Assembly (NCBI RefSeq): GCF_009870825.1
Contig: NZ_WTWY01000010.1
Location: 62,001-126,000, forward strand
Direction of reading: 5' to 3'
Length of the DNA: 64,000 bases
DNA from: Paenibacillus sp. USDA918EY
GTDB taxonomy: Bacteria > Bacillota > Bacilli > Paenibacillales > Paenibacillaceae
The notes below the pieces were generated by a model that was given only the letters and a program-made list of their open reading frames with translations, ran no database searches and had not been told where the DNA came from. Below are positions 44,672 through 53,549 of this stretch, piece by piece (position 1 is the stretch's first letter; every line of letters begins with the position of its first letter). The translations under genes were made by a program, and so were the position numbers.

Positions 44672-45244
44672 ATGCAAAACGAATATATGTACCAATTACT
44701 CGAAAAAATGAAGGACGGTGATCAACAGGCGTTTCATGCGGTGTATGATGCTACCTATCAGGATGTCTACCGTACAGTCTCCTTTCTGGTGGATCATCAG
44801 CAGGATCGGGAAGATGTCATGAATGAGATTTATATGCAAATGTGGCTCTCCCTTGCGAACTACGATACGAACCGTCCTTTCCACTTCTGGCTGCATGGCT
44901 TGGTCATCCGCCAAGTGCAAAGATTTCGGGTCAAGAGCTGGAGGAGATTCCGAATTTTTGAACGCATCCGCGCCTTCACCCGGGAAGAGTCTTATTGGGA
45001 TCAACATCCTGCGCTGGATGGGACGGACCAAATGATATCGCAGTCCATACGAAAACTGACCGACAAACAGCGGGCAGTGATTATCTTCCGCTTTTTTCAC
45101 GACTATACTCTTGAGGAAATTGCAACGCTGCTCGATATTCCGCTGGGTACAGTCAAATCCAGATATCATGCCGGCCTTCAGGCGCTTCGAAAATACTTAT
45201 GGAATCTCCCCTCTGAAAGGATGGAAAAGATCAATGACTATTGA
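44672..45244 (+). CDS. ECF-type RNA polymerase sigma factor
   Basis: A 190-residue sigma-70 family factor. Region 2 reads FHAVYDATYQDVYRTVSFLV, DHQQDREDVMNEIYMQMWLS. Region 4 reads LTDKQRAVIIFRFFHDYTLE and EIATLLDIPLGTVKSRYHAG. No extra domain is present. GGAGGG lies eight bases before the ATG. The last codons overlap the start of the anti-sigma gene, so the two are translationally coupled. It is expected to respond to envelope stress and to read its own operon. Confidence 0.88.
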   Translation: MQNEYMYQLLEKMKDGDQQAFHAVYDATYQDVYRTVSFLVDHQQDREDVMNEIYMQMWLSLANYDTNRPFHFWLHGLVIRQVQRFRVKSWRRFRIFERIRAFTREESYWDQHPALDGTDQMISQSIRKLTDKQRAVIIFRFFHDYTLEEIATLLDIPLGTVKSRYHAGLQALRKYLWNLPSERMEKINDY

Positions 45245-46292
45245 ACGCGAAATCCGCGAACATCTGCACAAAGAGGCAGAAACGATCGAGTGCCCTCCGG
45301 CCATCTCCAAACGAATAGAACGATCCTATTCTCAATATTTGCAACGAAAAAGGAGCGAAAAACCTATGAAAAAACGATTGATTGGCGGTATTGTTGCCGT
45401 AGCGCTTTTGATTCCAACCGCAGCCTTTGCGGCCCCTACCCTGATAGACATGCTGACTAGAACACCAATGACTGCTGAACAAGTCAAAGTGGATGAGGTT
45501 GGCAAAACAGCGCTTGAGAAGCTGTACGGCGCTTTTCCCGAAACAAAATCGTTTGAGATTATCGATGCAAGCTACCTTGGGGGAGACGCCACGAATTCAA
45601 CCCAAAAGCAAGCGATCCAAACAAGCATCGTACTGCAGGAAAAAGGAGGGACCGGCAAAAAAATTAGACTGGATATAAACGGTATTACGGGTGTGATTGA
45701 ACACGTGAACCAGGAGAATTGGGAGCCTACAGAGAAGCCCGTCATTTCTTTAACCGGTCAGGAAATCAAGGCGAAGGTAGATAATCTCATTACTAAAATG
45801 TACGGCAGCATTGATAATTTCGAGTTTAATATGGAGCAAATGGAGAACCCGGATCAAAAAACGTTCATGTTGAATTACAGCAAAAAGGGAGCAGAAACAC
45901 CATTCTACCAAGCCTTCGTTCAGGGCAATGCCATCCGTGTTTCTTTGATCGGCGGCGAACCTACACCTTCAAATCCTGTTAAAGTAGAAGGTTTCTTCTC
46001 GGCAAATGGTAAGCCGGATTATACTGCCGATTCCTTTTTAAACGATGAAAAACTATTTGCTTTACTAAAAATGAACCCGACAGAATTAAAACAAGAATTA
46101 GCAAAGGGCCAATCCGTTGCGGAGATTGCAGCATCCAAAAACATCTCTAAACAACAAGTCATTGATGTGATTGCAAAAACACAGGCTGAGAAAGAAGTTG
46201 AAGGTGCCGTAGTTTCAAAGAAACAAATGGAACAACTATCAAAAGCTCTTGAACCGAAAGTATTGCAAGTGATTGAGCACAAAACGAGGTAG
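45234..46292 (+). CDS. Anti-sigma factor-like membrane protein
   Basis: A 352-residue protein encoded in overlap with the ECF sigma gene. An N-terminal cytoplasmic part of about 45 residues (EREIREHLHKEAETIECPPA, with ISKRIERSYS) probably binds the sigma factor, followed by one membrane segment (LIGGIVAVALLIPTAAFAA) and an extracellular region. The last 80 residues have MNPTELKQELAKGQSVAEIA and AASKNISKQQVIDVIAKTQA, a helical repeat seen in other Bacillota surface proteins. The ATG at 45234 is the one that overlaps the sigma stop; the longer frame before it lies inside the sigma gene. Confidence 0.7.
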   Translation: MTIEREIREHLHKEAETIECPPAISKRIERSYSQYLQRKRSEKPMKKRLIGGIVAVALLIPTAAFAAPTLIDMLTRTPMTAEQVKVDEVGKTALEKLYGAFPETKSFEIIDASYLGGDATNSTQKQAIQTSIVLQEKGGTGKKIRLDINGITGVIEHVNQENWEPTEKPVISLTGQEIKAKVDNLITKMYGSIDNFEFNMEQMENPDQKTFMLNYSKKGAETPFYQAFVQGNAIRVSLIGGEPTPSNPVKVEGFFSANGKPDYTADSFLNDEKLFALLKMNPTELKQELAKGQSVAEIAASKNISKQQVIDVIAKTQAEKEVEGAVVSKKQMEQLSKALEPKVLQVIEHKTR

Positions 46293-46303
46293 AAATAACA
46301 AAT

Positions 46304-46387
46304 CAAGTCGGATGAGTTCGGCAAAAATCCCTGAGAAGCTGTATGCTCATTTCACGTAACGAAATCGTATTATAATGCAGGCAATGC
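46304..46387 (+). pseudogene. Decayed duplicate of part of the anti-sigma gene
   Basis: The stretch beginning CAAGTC (46304) and containing GAGAAGCTGTA and GAAATCGTATTATAATGCA is recognisably the same sequence as 45480-45560 in the anti-sigma gene (VKVDEVGKTALEKLYGAFPE), but with indels and stop codons. It begins 12 bases after the anti-sigma stop. It is a short decayed tandem copy. Confidence 0.6.
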
Positions 46388-46465
46388 TCCAAGCGATGTA
46401 TTCATTGAATGATCCGAACTAGCAGGATGTAAACGTCTATATCATGCTTGGTAAAAAATAATAAG

Positions 46466-46504
46466 TGGCCGGTATCCTTATTGTAGAGGAAACCGGCCAT
46501 TTTT
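46466..46504 (+). terminator. Terminator of the sigma/anti-sigma operon
   Basis: TGGCCGGT (46466-46473) pairs with ACCGGCCA (46492-46499), and TTTTT follows. Confidence 0.75.
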
Positions 46505-46660
46505 AGATCAAAGGAGGCTTAGTGTACAAATTACGCGGTATCTAAAGTGTGACAACCGGCTGCCCTTATCTCATGACGATCGTACCCTTTAGTTCAACTA
46601 AATGCGGTTCCCGGTAGTTCAACAGTATTTTACGCAACAGCTCTTATGATTTGAATTAAC

Positions 46661-47296
46661 CTATTTTGTTTTGTTCTTACTTGCTTTATCTATATATGCT
46701 TTTATCAAATGATAGATATCCAACTTCCAGACTTGATCTTCTTTCTGTAGACCTAAAGCCATGGTATGAGTTGTTGTTTCTATACTAACCGAAATCAGTA
46801 CAGTTACCTTATTCTCCTCTGCCGTACTCTCATCCACTTTTATAGAATCATAATATCTGTAATGTACTGCTGTTTCGGAATCATCATTCATTGCATACTC
46901 GAAATAATCTTTCCGAAATTGATCCAGATCAGGAAGTTGCCCCCCATTAAAAGTAATCGCATATATCAAGTCCGGGTCGCCTATTGATATACAGTAGAGA
47001 TAGATCAGCACCATGTCCTCAGGGGTAAAATTGTGAAGGTTCTGCAAGTTCCTCTCAACTTTAAAACGAGTAAAAGCCTCCTGCTTCTCTAAAGGCAACT
47101 GTTTCAGATAAGAGAACTTTCCAATGTATTCCTCACCAGGATTCGTGTTTGTATCATTATTGAAAGACTTCTTTAAGTGGTCTTTTTCGAGGGCTTCCGC
47201 GGGAACTTCGGTCCTCAGGGCCTTATTCGTGCTGCTGCATGCTGAAACTAAGAACAACATGGCTAGCACTAATAAAACTAATCCTGATTGCCTCAT
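46661..47296 (-). CDS. Uncharacterised lipoprotein
   Basis: A 211-residue exported lipoprotein. The signal peptide (LVLLVLAMLFLVSAC) ends in a lipobox VSAC with Cys at residue 20. The remainder reads KFSYLKQLPLEKQEAFTRFK, ISIGDPDLIYAITFNGG and LISVSIETTTHTMALGL; I know no family. The end LDIYHLIKAYIDKASKNKTK is basic. I chose the ATG at 47296 after GAGGAGTG; a TTG 15 bases upstream overlaps this site. The gene is AT-rich relative to its neighbours. Confidence 0.75.
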   Translation of the reverse strand: MRQSGLVLLVLAMLFLVSACSSTNKALRTEVPAEALEKDHLKKSFNNDTNTNPGEEYIGKFSYLKQLPLEKQEAFTRFKVERNLQNLHNFTPEDMVLIYLYCISIGDPDLIYAITFNGGQLPDLDQFRKDYFEYAMNDDSETAVHYRYYDSIKVDESTAEENKVTVLISVSIETTTHTMALGLQKEDQVWKLDIYHLIKAYIDKASKNKTK

Positions 47297-47389
47297 TTTA
47301 TCACTCCTCAATATAACGGATTCATCTCAGTCCCAAACTAGCGCCTCCCTATCATACCATATAATGGAATTCACCTGCAGGAGCCAACC

Positions 47390-47543
47390 TTACACGGTGG
47401 GTTTTTGCTTGTTCAGCTTCCGTTTGATCCAACGATAGAGCTCCGAATACTAAAACACTAGGCTTAGTACGGCAGCGATCCATTTGAGGATATTCAGTAG
47501 CGCCACAAGTACTACCCATGGCCAACACCTCCCTTCGGGAGTG
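47390..47543 (-). pseudogene. Broken small hydrophobic toxin-like peptide
   Basis: The minus frame reads WVVLVALLNILKWIAAVLSL VF, an amber stop at 47450-47452, and then YSELYRWIKRKLNKQKPTV and a stop. A hydrophobic segment followed by a basic tail is the layout of type I toxin or holin-like peptides. There is a GGGAGG ribosome site, but the ATG eight bases after it is in another frame, so both a frameshift and a nonsense change separate this from an expressible gene. Family assignment is tentative. Confidence 0.35.
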
Positions 47544-47554
47544 TTACGCCATGG
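47516..47554. repeat. Hairpin sequestering a ribosome site and ATG
   Basis: CCATGG ends pair across a TTC loop through AACAC/GTGTT and CCC/GGG. On the minus strand it contains GGGAGG and the following ATG, so folding would hide the translation start, as in type I toxin mRNAs. Confidence 0.5.
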
Positions 47555-47613
47555 CCGCTCATCGCTTTGTCCCTTAATCTATTATATTATGGAATCCCTA
47601 CCCAAAATAACAC

Positions 47614-47653
47614 GAAGCAGCCACTCCCGGTCTTCCCGGAAACTGGCTGCTTC
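47614..47653 (-). terminator. Hairpin after the MalG-type permease
   Basis: GAAGCAGCCA (47614-47623) pairs with TGGCTGCTTC (47644-47653), with an inner CCGG/CCGG pair; the following T-run on the minus strand is short. It is closely related in sequence to the hairpin at 53336-53371. Confidence 0.5.
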
Positions 47654-47675
47654 GCTATTTGTTCCGCACTTCGAA

Positions 47676-48509
47676 TCACTTAAACCCCGTAAAAGCCGAT
47701 CCGGACTGCATATAATACTTCTGCCCGAAAAAATAAAGCAAAATCATCGGAATCGCCATGATCGTCGACGCGGCCATCAGCTTTTCCCATTGCGCCCCGT
47801 GATCCTGCTGAAAACCTTGCAAACCGAGCGTCAGCGTCCATTTGGCGGCATCGTTCAAATAAATGAGCGGTCCCATAAAGTCCGTGTAGGCACCCACGAA
47901 GGTAAACAAAGCAACCGTCGCTAACGCGGGTTTCAACGTCGGCAAAATAATTTGCGCGTAAATCCGGAATTCCGACGCCCCGTCCATTTTTGCTGCCTCG
48001 GACAGCTCTTTGGGAACGCCTAAGAGAAACTGCCTCAACAAGAAAATGTAGAACGGCGCCCCGAAAAACGCCCCGATCGTCAGCGGCAGAATGGTGTTGA
48101 TCCACCCCAGCTTCGCGAAAATAATGTACTGCGGAATCAGCTGCACCTGCGACGGCAAGATCATCGTGGCAAGAACGATCGCGAAAATGATTTTGCTCCC
48201 CACCCACGGAATCCGAGAGATCGAATAAGCGACAAGCGGAGAGGCAATCAATTGCCCGATGATACATACGACGCAGATCACCAGCGTGTTCAGCATATAG
48301 CGGCCAAACGGCACGGTTTCAAACGCGGCCTTGTAATTCGACCATTGAAAAGATGCCGGGATGATCCGCGGGGGCAGCTCGAATATTTCATTCGGCGATT
48401 TGAGCGAGGTGAACACAAGCCAAACGAAAGGGAACAGAAAAAACACCGAGAACAAGATCAGCATCGTATGCGGAAAAATCTTCGTTCGAACCAGCTTTGC
48501 AGCGCTCAT
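47676..48509 (-). CDS. Carbohydrate ABC transporter permease (MalG type)
   Basis: A 277-residue membrane permease with six hydrophobic helices. The EAA loop reads LSEAAKMDGASEFRIYAQII, and the chain ends KYYMQSGSAFTGFK, the typical MalG/LacG-like end. ACGGAGG lies eight bases before the ATG, and the MalF-type partner ends three bases upstream. No ATPase is encoded here, so a shared ATPase encoded elsewhere is assumed. Confidence 0.92.
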   Translation of the reverse strand: MSAAKLVRTKIFPHTMLILFSVFFLFPFVWLVFTSLKSPNEIFELPPRIIPASFQWSNYKAAFETVPFGRYMLNTLVICVVCIIGQLIASPLVAYSISRIPWVGSKIIFAIVLATMILPSQVQLIPQYIIFAKLGWINTILPLTIGAFFGAPFYIFLLRQFLLGVPKELSEAAKMDGASEFRIYAQIILPTLKPALATVALFTFVGAYTDFMGPLIYLNDAAKWTLTLGLQGFQQDHGAQWEKLMAASTIMAIPMILLYFFGQKYYMQSGSAFTGFK

Positions 48510-48512
48510 CCG

Positions 48513-49460
48513 CTATTCACCTCCGTAATAGACCCAGCGTTTGGATGTTTTCAGCACGAGCAGCGTAATCAGCATGACGATCATGAACAGGATCCAGGCG
48601 AGCGCCGAAGCGTAGCCCATCTTCAGATTCATGAAAGCTTCCTGGTACAGATTAACGGCGTAAAATAACAACGACTGCCCGGGTCCGCCAAGGGAGTTGC
48701 CCGATTTCCCCCCCGCCAGAATGTAAGATTCCGTAAAAATCTGAAACGCGCCGATCAGCCCCATAATGAGTTGGAACAAAATAATCGGCGACAGCGCCGG
48801 AACCGTGATTTTCCAAAACCGATGCCACCAGTTGGCCCCATCGACCTGCGCCGCTTCATAATACGTTTGCGGAACGCCCTGCAGAGCCGCCAGAAAAATG
48901 AGCGCCCCCGCTCCCGAGCCCCACAGCCCCATCAGAATCAAAGAAGGTTTGGTAAACTGCGGGTCCAGCAGCCAAGCCGGATCGGGAAGACCCGCCCAGC
49001 GCAAAAAAATGTTGACGAGACCGAAATCCGGATTCAGCATCCAAGTCCAGAGCAGGGCGCTAGCCACGCCGGGAATAACCGCCGGAAGATAAAAGATCGT
49101 GCGATAATAATTGATGCCTTTGACTTTGAAGTTCAGCAGCATGGCGATGAGCAACGAACTGAACAACGTGACGGGAACGGATATAAACGCCATAAACAGC
49201 GTATTGCTGATGGATTTATAAAAGTTGTGATCTTTCATAATCGCCTTGTAATTGCCCATGCCTACCCATCTCGGGGGATTAAACAGATCGTATTCCGTCA
49301 AACTGAAGTATAGGGAACTAAAGAAAGGATACACGGTAAAGACCAGAAAACCGACGATCCATGGGGAAGCAAAGGCGAGCCCGATCCAGAAATAACGCCA
49401 TTCCTTCCTTGTCCACCCCTTTCTCCTCAATATCATTTGGCCGGAGATGGAGTCTCTCAT
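48513..49460 (-). CDS. Carbohydrate ABC transporter permease (MalF type)
   Basis: A 315-residue membrane permease. WRYFWIGLAFASPWIVGFLV followed by FTVYPFFSSLYFSLTEYDLF is the typical UgpA/LacF start, and the EAA loop reads YYEAAQVDGANWWHRFWKIT. GAGGAGG lies seven bases before the ATG. It pairs with the MalG-type permease three bases downstream, and the binding protein gene lies 80 bases upstream. Confidence 0.92.
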   Translation of the reverse strand: MRDSISGQMILRRKGWTRKEWRYFWIGLAFASPWIVGFLVFTVYPFFSSLYFSLTEYDLFNPPRWVGMGNYKAIMKDHNFYKSISNTLFMAFISVPVTLFSSLLIAMLLNFKVKGINYYRTIFYLPAVIPGVASALLWTWMLNPDFGLVNIFLRWAGLPDPAWLLDPQFTKPSLILMGLWGSGAGALIFLAALQGVPQTYYEAAQVDGANWWHRFWKITVPALSPIILFQLIMGLIGAFQIFTESYILAGGKSGNSLGGPGQSLLFYAVNLYQEAFMNLKMGYASALAWILFMIVMLITLLVLKTSKRWVYYGGE

Positions 49461-49540
49461 CTATCCGTCCTCCTCGCAGATAGTTTGGATCTAACCCGTC
49501 CCGTTGGAGGCCGGGCCAGATCCTTGGTCTGAATGCCGGA

Positions 49541-50851
49541 TTATTTAACCAGAGGCTGAATCTTATCCTTCACCCTCTTCAAGCCTTCATCCACGCCGAC
49601 TTCTCCGCGGAGAATCGCGTTGTATTGCGTGGAGAACTCCGTCATATATTCCGTCGAAAACGACGTTGCCGGGAAGGAGCGCAGGTTCGGGCTCGAAGAA
49701 TATTGCAAAAATTCCTGGAAGCCGGGCACATCCTTGTAAATTCCGTTGGTTTGCAGCGAGGTTCGGGTCGGCAAATTGCCGATGGCCGCGGTAAACTCCG
49801 CCATTTGTTCCGGCTCGGTCATCCACTTCAGGAATTTCCACGATTCATCCGGATGTTTCACGCCTTTTGGTATATAAAATACGCTTGTCGTTACGTTGCC
49901 CGGATTTTTGAGACTGGGATTATTTTCATCGTAAGGGATCGGGGCAATGCCGTATTTTAAGTTCGGAGCGAACTGTTTGATGAAGGTCGGCAGCCATTCG
50001 CCGTCGATCGTCATCGCATATTTGCCTGTAAAAAAAGGATTCTGAGGCGACATGTATTGGCCCAGTCCGGATGCAAACCGGTCCAGCTCCTTGGATCCGA
50101 ACTGATCCCAAATCCCTTTTCCGAACTCGACGGCGGCTTTAACGCCCGCATTGTCGGGAGTCACCTGCTTTTTGTCCGCATCATAATAGGAGCCGCCATA
50201 GGCGTAACTGAACGTAAAGGCATCCACCCCCGGCCATAGGCCTAGCTGCTGAAGTTTTCCTCCATTTTCTTTGACGCTCAGCTTTGTAATGTAATCTTTG
50301 AGCTGGCCCATCGTTTCCGGAGGACCGTTCAGGCCGGCTTTTTCCAGCACCTCTTTGTTATAAAACAGCATCGAGACGTGCATGGCGATCGGCAGGGCAT
50401 ACGTTTTTCCTTGGGACTGGGAAGAGCTGAGCGCAGCGGGCACGAAATCGCCCAAATCAACGTTGTCTTTCTTGATGTAATCGTCCAGCGGCATCATGGC
50501 GCCCCGTTCTCCCCACGGTACGACATCCTGACCGAAGTTGGACGCGATATCGGGGGGATTGCCTCCCGTAATGGCCGTCAGCTGCTTCTGGTAATCGCTT
50601 TGCGACAATCCCTTCACTTGAATATCAGGATTGGCCTCATTCCACTTCTTGATCAATTTTTCGAGCGCTTCGCCTTCCGGGCCGGTCCATCCGTACCAAA
50701 AGCTGAGCTCAACCGGCTCCTTTTTGGCGTCCCCGCCTTTCGTTCCGCCGTTTTCCTTCCCGGAGCTTGGAGTTTCTTTACCTTCGCAGCCGGATAAAAC
50801 CGCAAGCAAAAATACGAAGACGAGACCTAATAAACTCCCTTTTCGCTTCAT
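49541..50851 (-). CDS. Sugar ABC transporter substrate-binding lipoprotein
   Basis: A 436-residue exported binding protein. The signal peptide GLVFVFLLAVLSGCEG has a lipobox Cys at about residue 22. The mature domain begins VELSFWYGWTGPEGEALEKL, the UgpB/MalE-type opening, and contains GKYAMTIDGEWLPTFIKQF, typical of this cluster. GGAGGG lies seven bases before the ATG and a cre-like site lies about 78 bases upstream. The sugar is unknown. The adjacent AraC regulator presumably controls it. Confidence 0.92.
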   Translation of the reverse strand: MKRKGSLLGLVFVFLLAVLSGCEGKETPSSGKENGGTKGGDAKKEPVELSFWYGWTGPEGEALEKLIKKWNEANPDIQVKGLSQSDYQKQLTAITGGNPPDIASNFGQDVVPWGERGAMMPLDDYIKKDNVDLGDFVPAALSSSQSQGKTYALPIAMHVSMLFYNKEVLEKAGLNGPPETMGQLKDYITKLSVKENGGKLQQLGLWPGVDAFTFSYAYGGSYYDADKKQVTPDNAGVKAAVEFGKGIWDQFGSKELDRFASGLGQYMSPQNPFFTGKYAMTIDGEWLPTFIKQFAPNLKYGIAPIPYDENNPSLKNPGNVTTSVFYIPKGVKHPDESWKFLKWMTEPEQMAEFTAAIGNLPTRTSLQTNGIYKDVPGFQEFLQYSSSPNLRSFPATSFSTEYMTEFSTQYNAILRGEVGVDEGLKRVKDKIQPLVK

Positions 50852-50928
50852 GTCTCTTCCCTCCTATTCTTTGGACAGCAACGCCAACGAAGCTCGTTTG
50901 CCGTCATCAACTATTCCATATGTTAGCA

Positions 50929-50942
50929 TGTAAGCGCTTTAG
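50929..50942. promoter_or_regulatory. Candidate CcpA cre site
   Basis: TGTAAGCGCTTTAG matches the catabolite-responsive-element consensus TGWAANCGNTNWCA closely and lies between the AraC and binding-protein genes, 78 bases before the latter. Confidence 0.5.
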
Positions 50943-50991
50943 TTAATTTCACTATTGTATCTTAAAGTTGGACTATCGTTAAAAGTTTGAA

Positions 50992-51912
50992 CTACTTGTT
51001 CATGGCCTGTTTTCGGAACTGATTCGGAGAGATGCCGGTGTATTTTTTGAAAATTCTGCAGAAGTAAGCCAGCTCGTTAAACCCTGTGGCATAACATACC
51101 TCCGTGACGGTCATTGAAGGACGCTGCAGCAGCACAAGCGCGTTGGCGATCCGTAAATCAACAAGATAGCGGTTGAACGTTTTGCCTGTCCACTCTTTAA
51201 ACAGCCTGCAAATCGTCGGCTTCGACATATTGGATATGGCGCAAATATGCTCGAGCTTAATGTCCTCGTGCGCGTTTTGGTCGATATATTCAACGACTTT
51301 GTTCATCGTGTCCCGATACCTTTCAATTTTTTGGAACCCCGCTTTGACCAGCTCCCCGTTCACCTGACGAATGATGAAAGATAACAGCTGCAGCAGATCC
51401 GCTTTCAGCACGATTTGAAAAAACGGGGCCCGTTCCTCGTATTCGCCCAGCATATCCTGAAGCAAATTTCGGATTTTCCCCTCCGTTACTCCATCGAACA
51501 CAATCTGCGAATGGTGAGCGCAGTCCGAACGCATAAAATGCTTCAAATAATGGACGTCAAAAAACGCCTGATCCCGCGGATCGTCGAACCGCTCGTTGAT
51601 AAAGGACGGCATAAATTCGCAGCCTAAAATTTCAACCTTCTCTTGTTCGAAAGCATGGATGCGATGCATCGTAAAGGGGGGCACCAGAAACAGATCCCCT
51701 TTTTTGATCCGGTACTGCCGCGAGCCGAGCGTATGCAGAAATTCCCCCTTGGATACGTACCATATTTGAAAATAGTCATGAAAATGGGTGGACAAGCTGA
51801 CGAGGGAATCCATTCGATACATCTTGCAGTGCAAATCTTCCAGCATCTCCAGTTTGGAGTTAAAGTAGATCACTCCCGAGCGGGTCCATTGATCGATATC
51901 GAGCTTTTTCAT
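50992..51912 (-). CDS. AraC family regulator (transporter-linked)
   Basis: A 306-residue regulator. The N-terminal cupin-like part has LVSLSTHFHDYFQIWYVSKG and GDLFLVPPFTMHRIHAFEQE. The C-terminal tandem HTH has ICAISNMSKPTICRLFKEWT and YATGFNELAYFCRIFKKYTG. It lies directly upstream of the sugar ABC operon on the same strand, and cupin-AraC proteins of this type usually activate such operons when sugar is bound. It is a close paralogue of the gene at 57043-57984. Confidence 0.9.
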   Translation of the reverse strand: MKKLDIDQWTRSGVIYFNSKLEMLEDLHCKMYRMDSLVSLSTHFHDYFQIWYVSKGEFLHTLGSRQYRIKKGDLFLVPPFTMHRIHAFEQEKVEILGCEFMPSFINERFDDPRDQAFFDVHYLKHFMRSDCAHHSQIVFDGVTEGKIRNLLQDMLGEYEERAPFFQIVLKADLLQLLSFIIRQVNGELVKAGFQKIERYRDTMNKVVEYIDQNAHEDIKLEHICAISNMSKPTICRLFKEWTGKTFNRYLVDLRIANALVLLQRPSMTVTEVCYATGFNELAYFCRIFKKYTGISPNQFRKQAMNK

Positions 51913-52027
51913 CTCAATTCCTCCTCTATATATCCCCTTTTTCGTATATTATTTCCGTTGCCATTTGCCTCCAAATGAAATAGAATTGAACCTTGAAATT
52001 CACAAAAATACGGGGAGTTGAACCTGT

Positions 52028-53221
52028 ATGGCATCAAAAATCACTTATTTGGATGGTTTAAGAGGTTTGGCCGCTTGCGTGGTCGTCGTTTCACACTTTT
52101 TTCAGGTATTTGCGCCGTCTGTTTTTGAAGGAAAACAGGAGATCGCCCACTTTGCCTTTGAAGGTTTTGCTGCACGGACACCGCTGAACTTATTGTTCAA
52201 CGGCAATTTTTCCGTCTGCGTCTTTTTCGTATTGAGCGGTTTTGTGCTCAGCTGGCGATATTTTCACACGAAAGACAAGTTACATATTTACTCCTCTGCC
52301 CTGCGCCGATATTTTCGATTGGCTATTCCTGCCGTATTATCCGTCTTGTTAGCCTACTTGGTCATGGTGCTCGGTTTGGGTTATTTTGATAAAATCCGCC
52401 AAACAACGTTGTCCTCCATGCATGATCCGTATTTGGCCAGTTCTAATTTTCTCGTCATGCTGCAAGAGGCCTTATTCCACACGTTTTTTAACTATGGGTC
52501 CGCCTATAATCCCGTCTTATGGACCATGACCTATGAGCTGCTTGGTTCCTTCCTGATCTTCGGATTTCTTTTGACCGTCGGCAGGTTCAAGTTTCGGATT
52601 GCAGCCTATGCGATCCTCGTCGTGCTTCTTGCCGATTCGTATTATTTGGGCTTCGTGCTTGGCATGGCGCTTAGCGACCTGAAGTTCAGCGGCCGGGATC
52701 GGTTGGCCATTCTTCAACGGCCTTGGATCACCCCCCTTCTTCTTTGTGTAGGGCTGTATCTTGGCTCCTATCCTTATGTGGGCATCGAGAATACCATCTA
52801 TTCCGTCCTCGTATGGAAAACCTCGTCGTTTTCGTTTTTTGTGTTCTACCATACGTTGGGGGCATTTTTCATATTGACAGCTCTCTTGAATTCTTCTCGC
52901 CTTCAATCGCTGTTCAGCCGGAAGCTGTTTTCCTATCTTGGCAAAGTATCGTTTTCCTTTTATCTGCTCCATTTCACGATCATTTGCTCACTCGGATCCT
53001 ATATTTTCTATCGATTGCACCCCCATTTCTCGTACGGACTTAGCGTGACGTTCACCCTTATACTAACCACCCCTTTCATCTTTGTATTGGCCCATTTGTT
53101 CTATCGATTCGTCGATGCAAAAACCCTATCCGTATTGGGTCATTGGAGCAAGCGAATCTTCGATCCTCTTGTTCGACAAAGGGCAGGCGGCATGCAGGCT
53201 GAAAAAACAAAAAGCATGTAA
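52028..53221 (+). CDS. Acyltransferase family 3 membrane protein (OafA/YrhL-like)
   Basis: A 397-residue integral membrane O-acyltransferase-like protein. ITYLDGLRGLAACVVVVSHF is the conserved start with the catalytic His of the family, and FNGNFSVCVFFVLSGFVLSW carries the FxxSGF motif. About ten hydrophobic helices follow. Such enzymes acylate cell-wall or surface polysaccharides. GGGGAG lies ten bases before the ATG. It is divergent from the AraC gene and is not obviously part of a larger operon. Confidence 0.87.
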   Translation: MASKITYLDGLRGLAACVVVVSHFFQVFAPSVFEGKQEIAHFAFEGFAARTPLNLLFNGNFSVCVFFVLSGFVLSWRYFHTKDKLHIYSSALRRYFRLAIPAVLSVLLAYLVMVLGLGYFDKIRQTTLSSMHDPYLASSNFLVMLQEALFHTFFNYGSAYNPVLWTMTYELLGSFLIFGFLLTVGRFKFRIAAYAILVVLLADSYYLGFVLGMALSDLKFSGRDRLAILQRPWITPLLLCVGLYLGSYPYVGIENTIYSVLVWKTSSFSFFVFYHTLGAFFILTALLNSSRLQSLFSRKLFSYLGKVSFSFYLLHFTIICSLGSYIFYRLHPHFSYGLSVTFTLILTTPFIFVLAHLFYRFVDAKTLSVLGHWSKRIFDPLVRQRAGGMQAEKTKSM

Positions 53222-53335
53222 CGCCGACGACATCTCCGAAGGCTCGTTAAAATATATCAACTGTTAAAACGAGTCTTCAGAGAGATCGATTGTAGCGGTG
53301 CAGCAGCCTATATTCAAGGTGTAAACGCAGCACAA

Positions 53336-53371
53336 AACAGCCATTCCCGGATCTTGCCGGAAATGGCTGTT
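53336..53371 (+). terminator. Hairpin after the acyltransferase gene
   Basis: AACAGCCATT (53336-53345) pairs with AATGGCTGTT (53362-53371), with an inner CCGG pair; only a weak T-rich stretch follows. The rest of the 328-bp gap (53222-53549) shows no gene. Confidence 0.45.
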
Positions 53372-53549
53372 CGCAATTGTCCTTCTTATTCCTATTAAGG
53401 ATAGACTTGTCATTGTTGGAGTTATACAATTTCAAATATATATTGATTGATGCGCCCGATTTAATGATCGGCGATATCCGCTGTTTCTTCCGCGGGTTCC
53501 ATGGAAATCCTGCTTAATAACATGTTACGAAAGAATAGGAGACTGTAGC

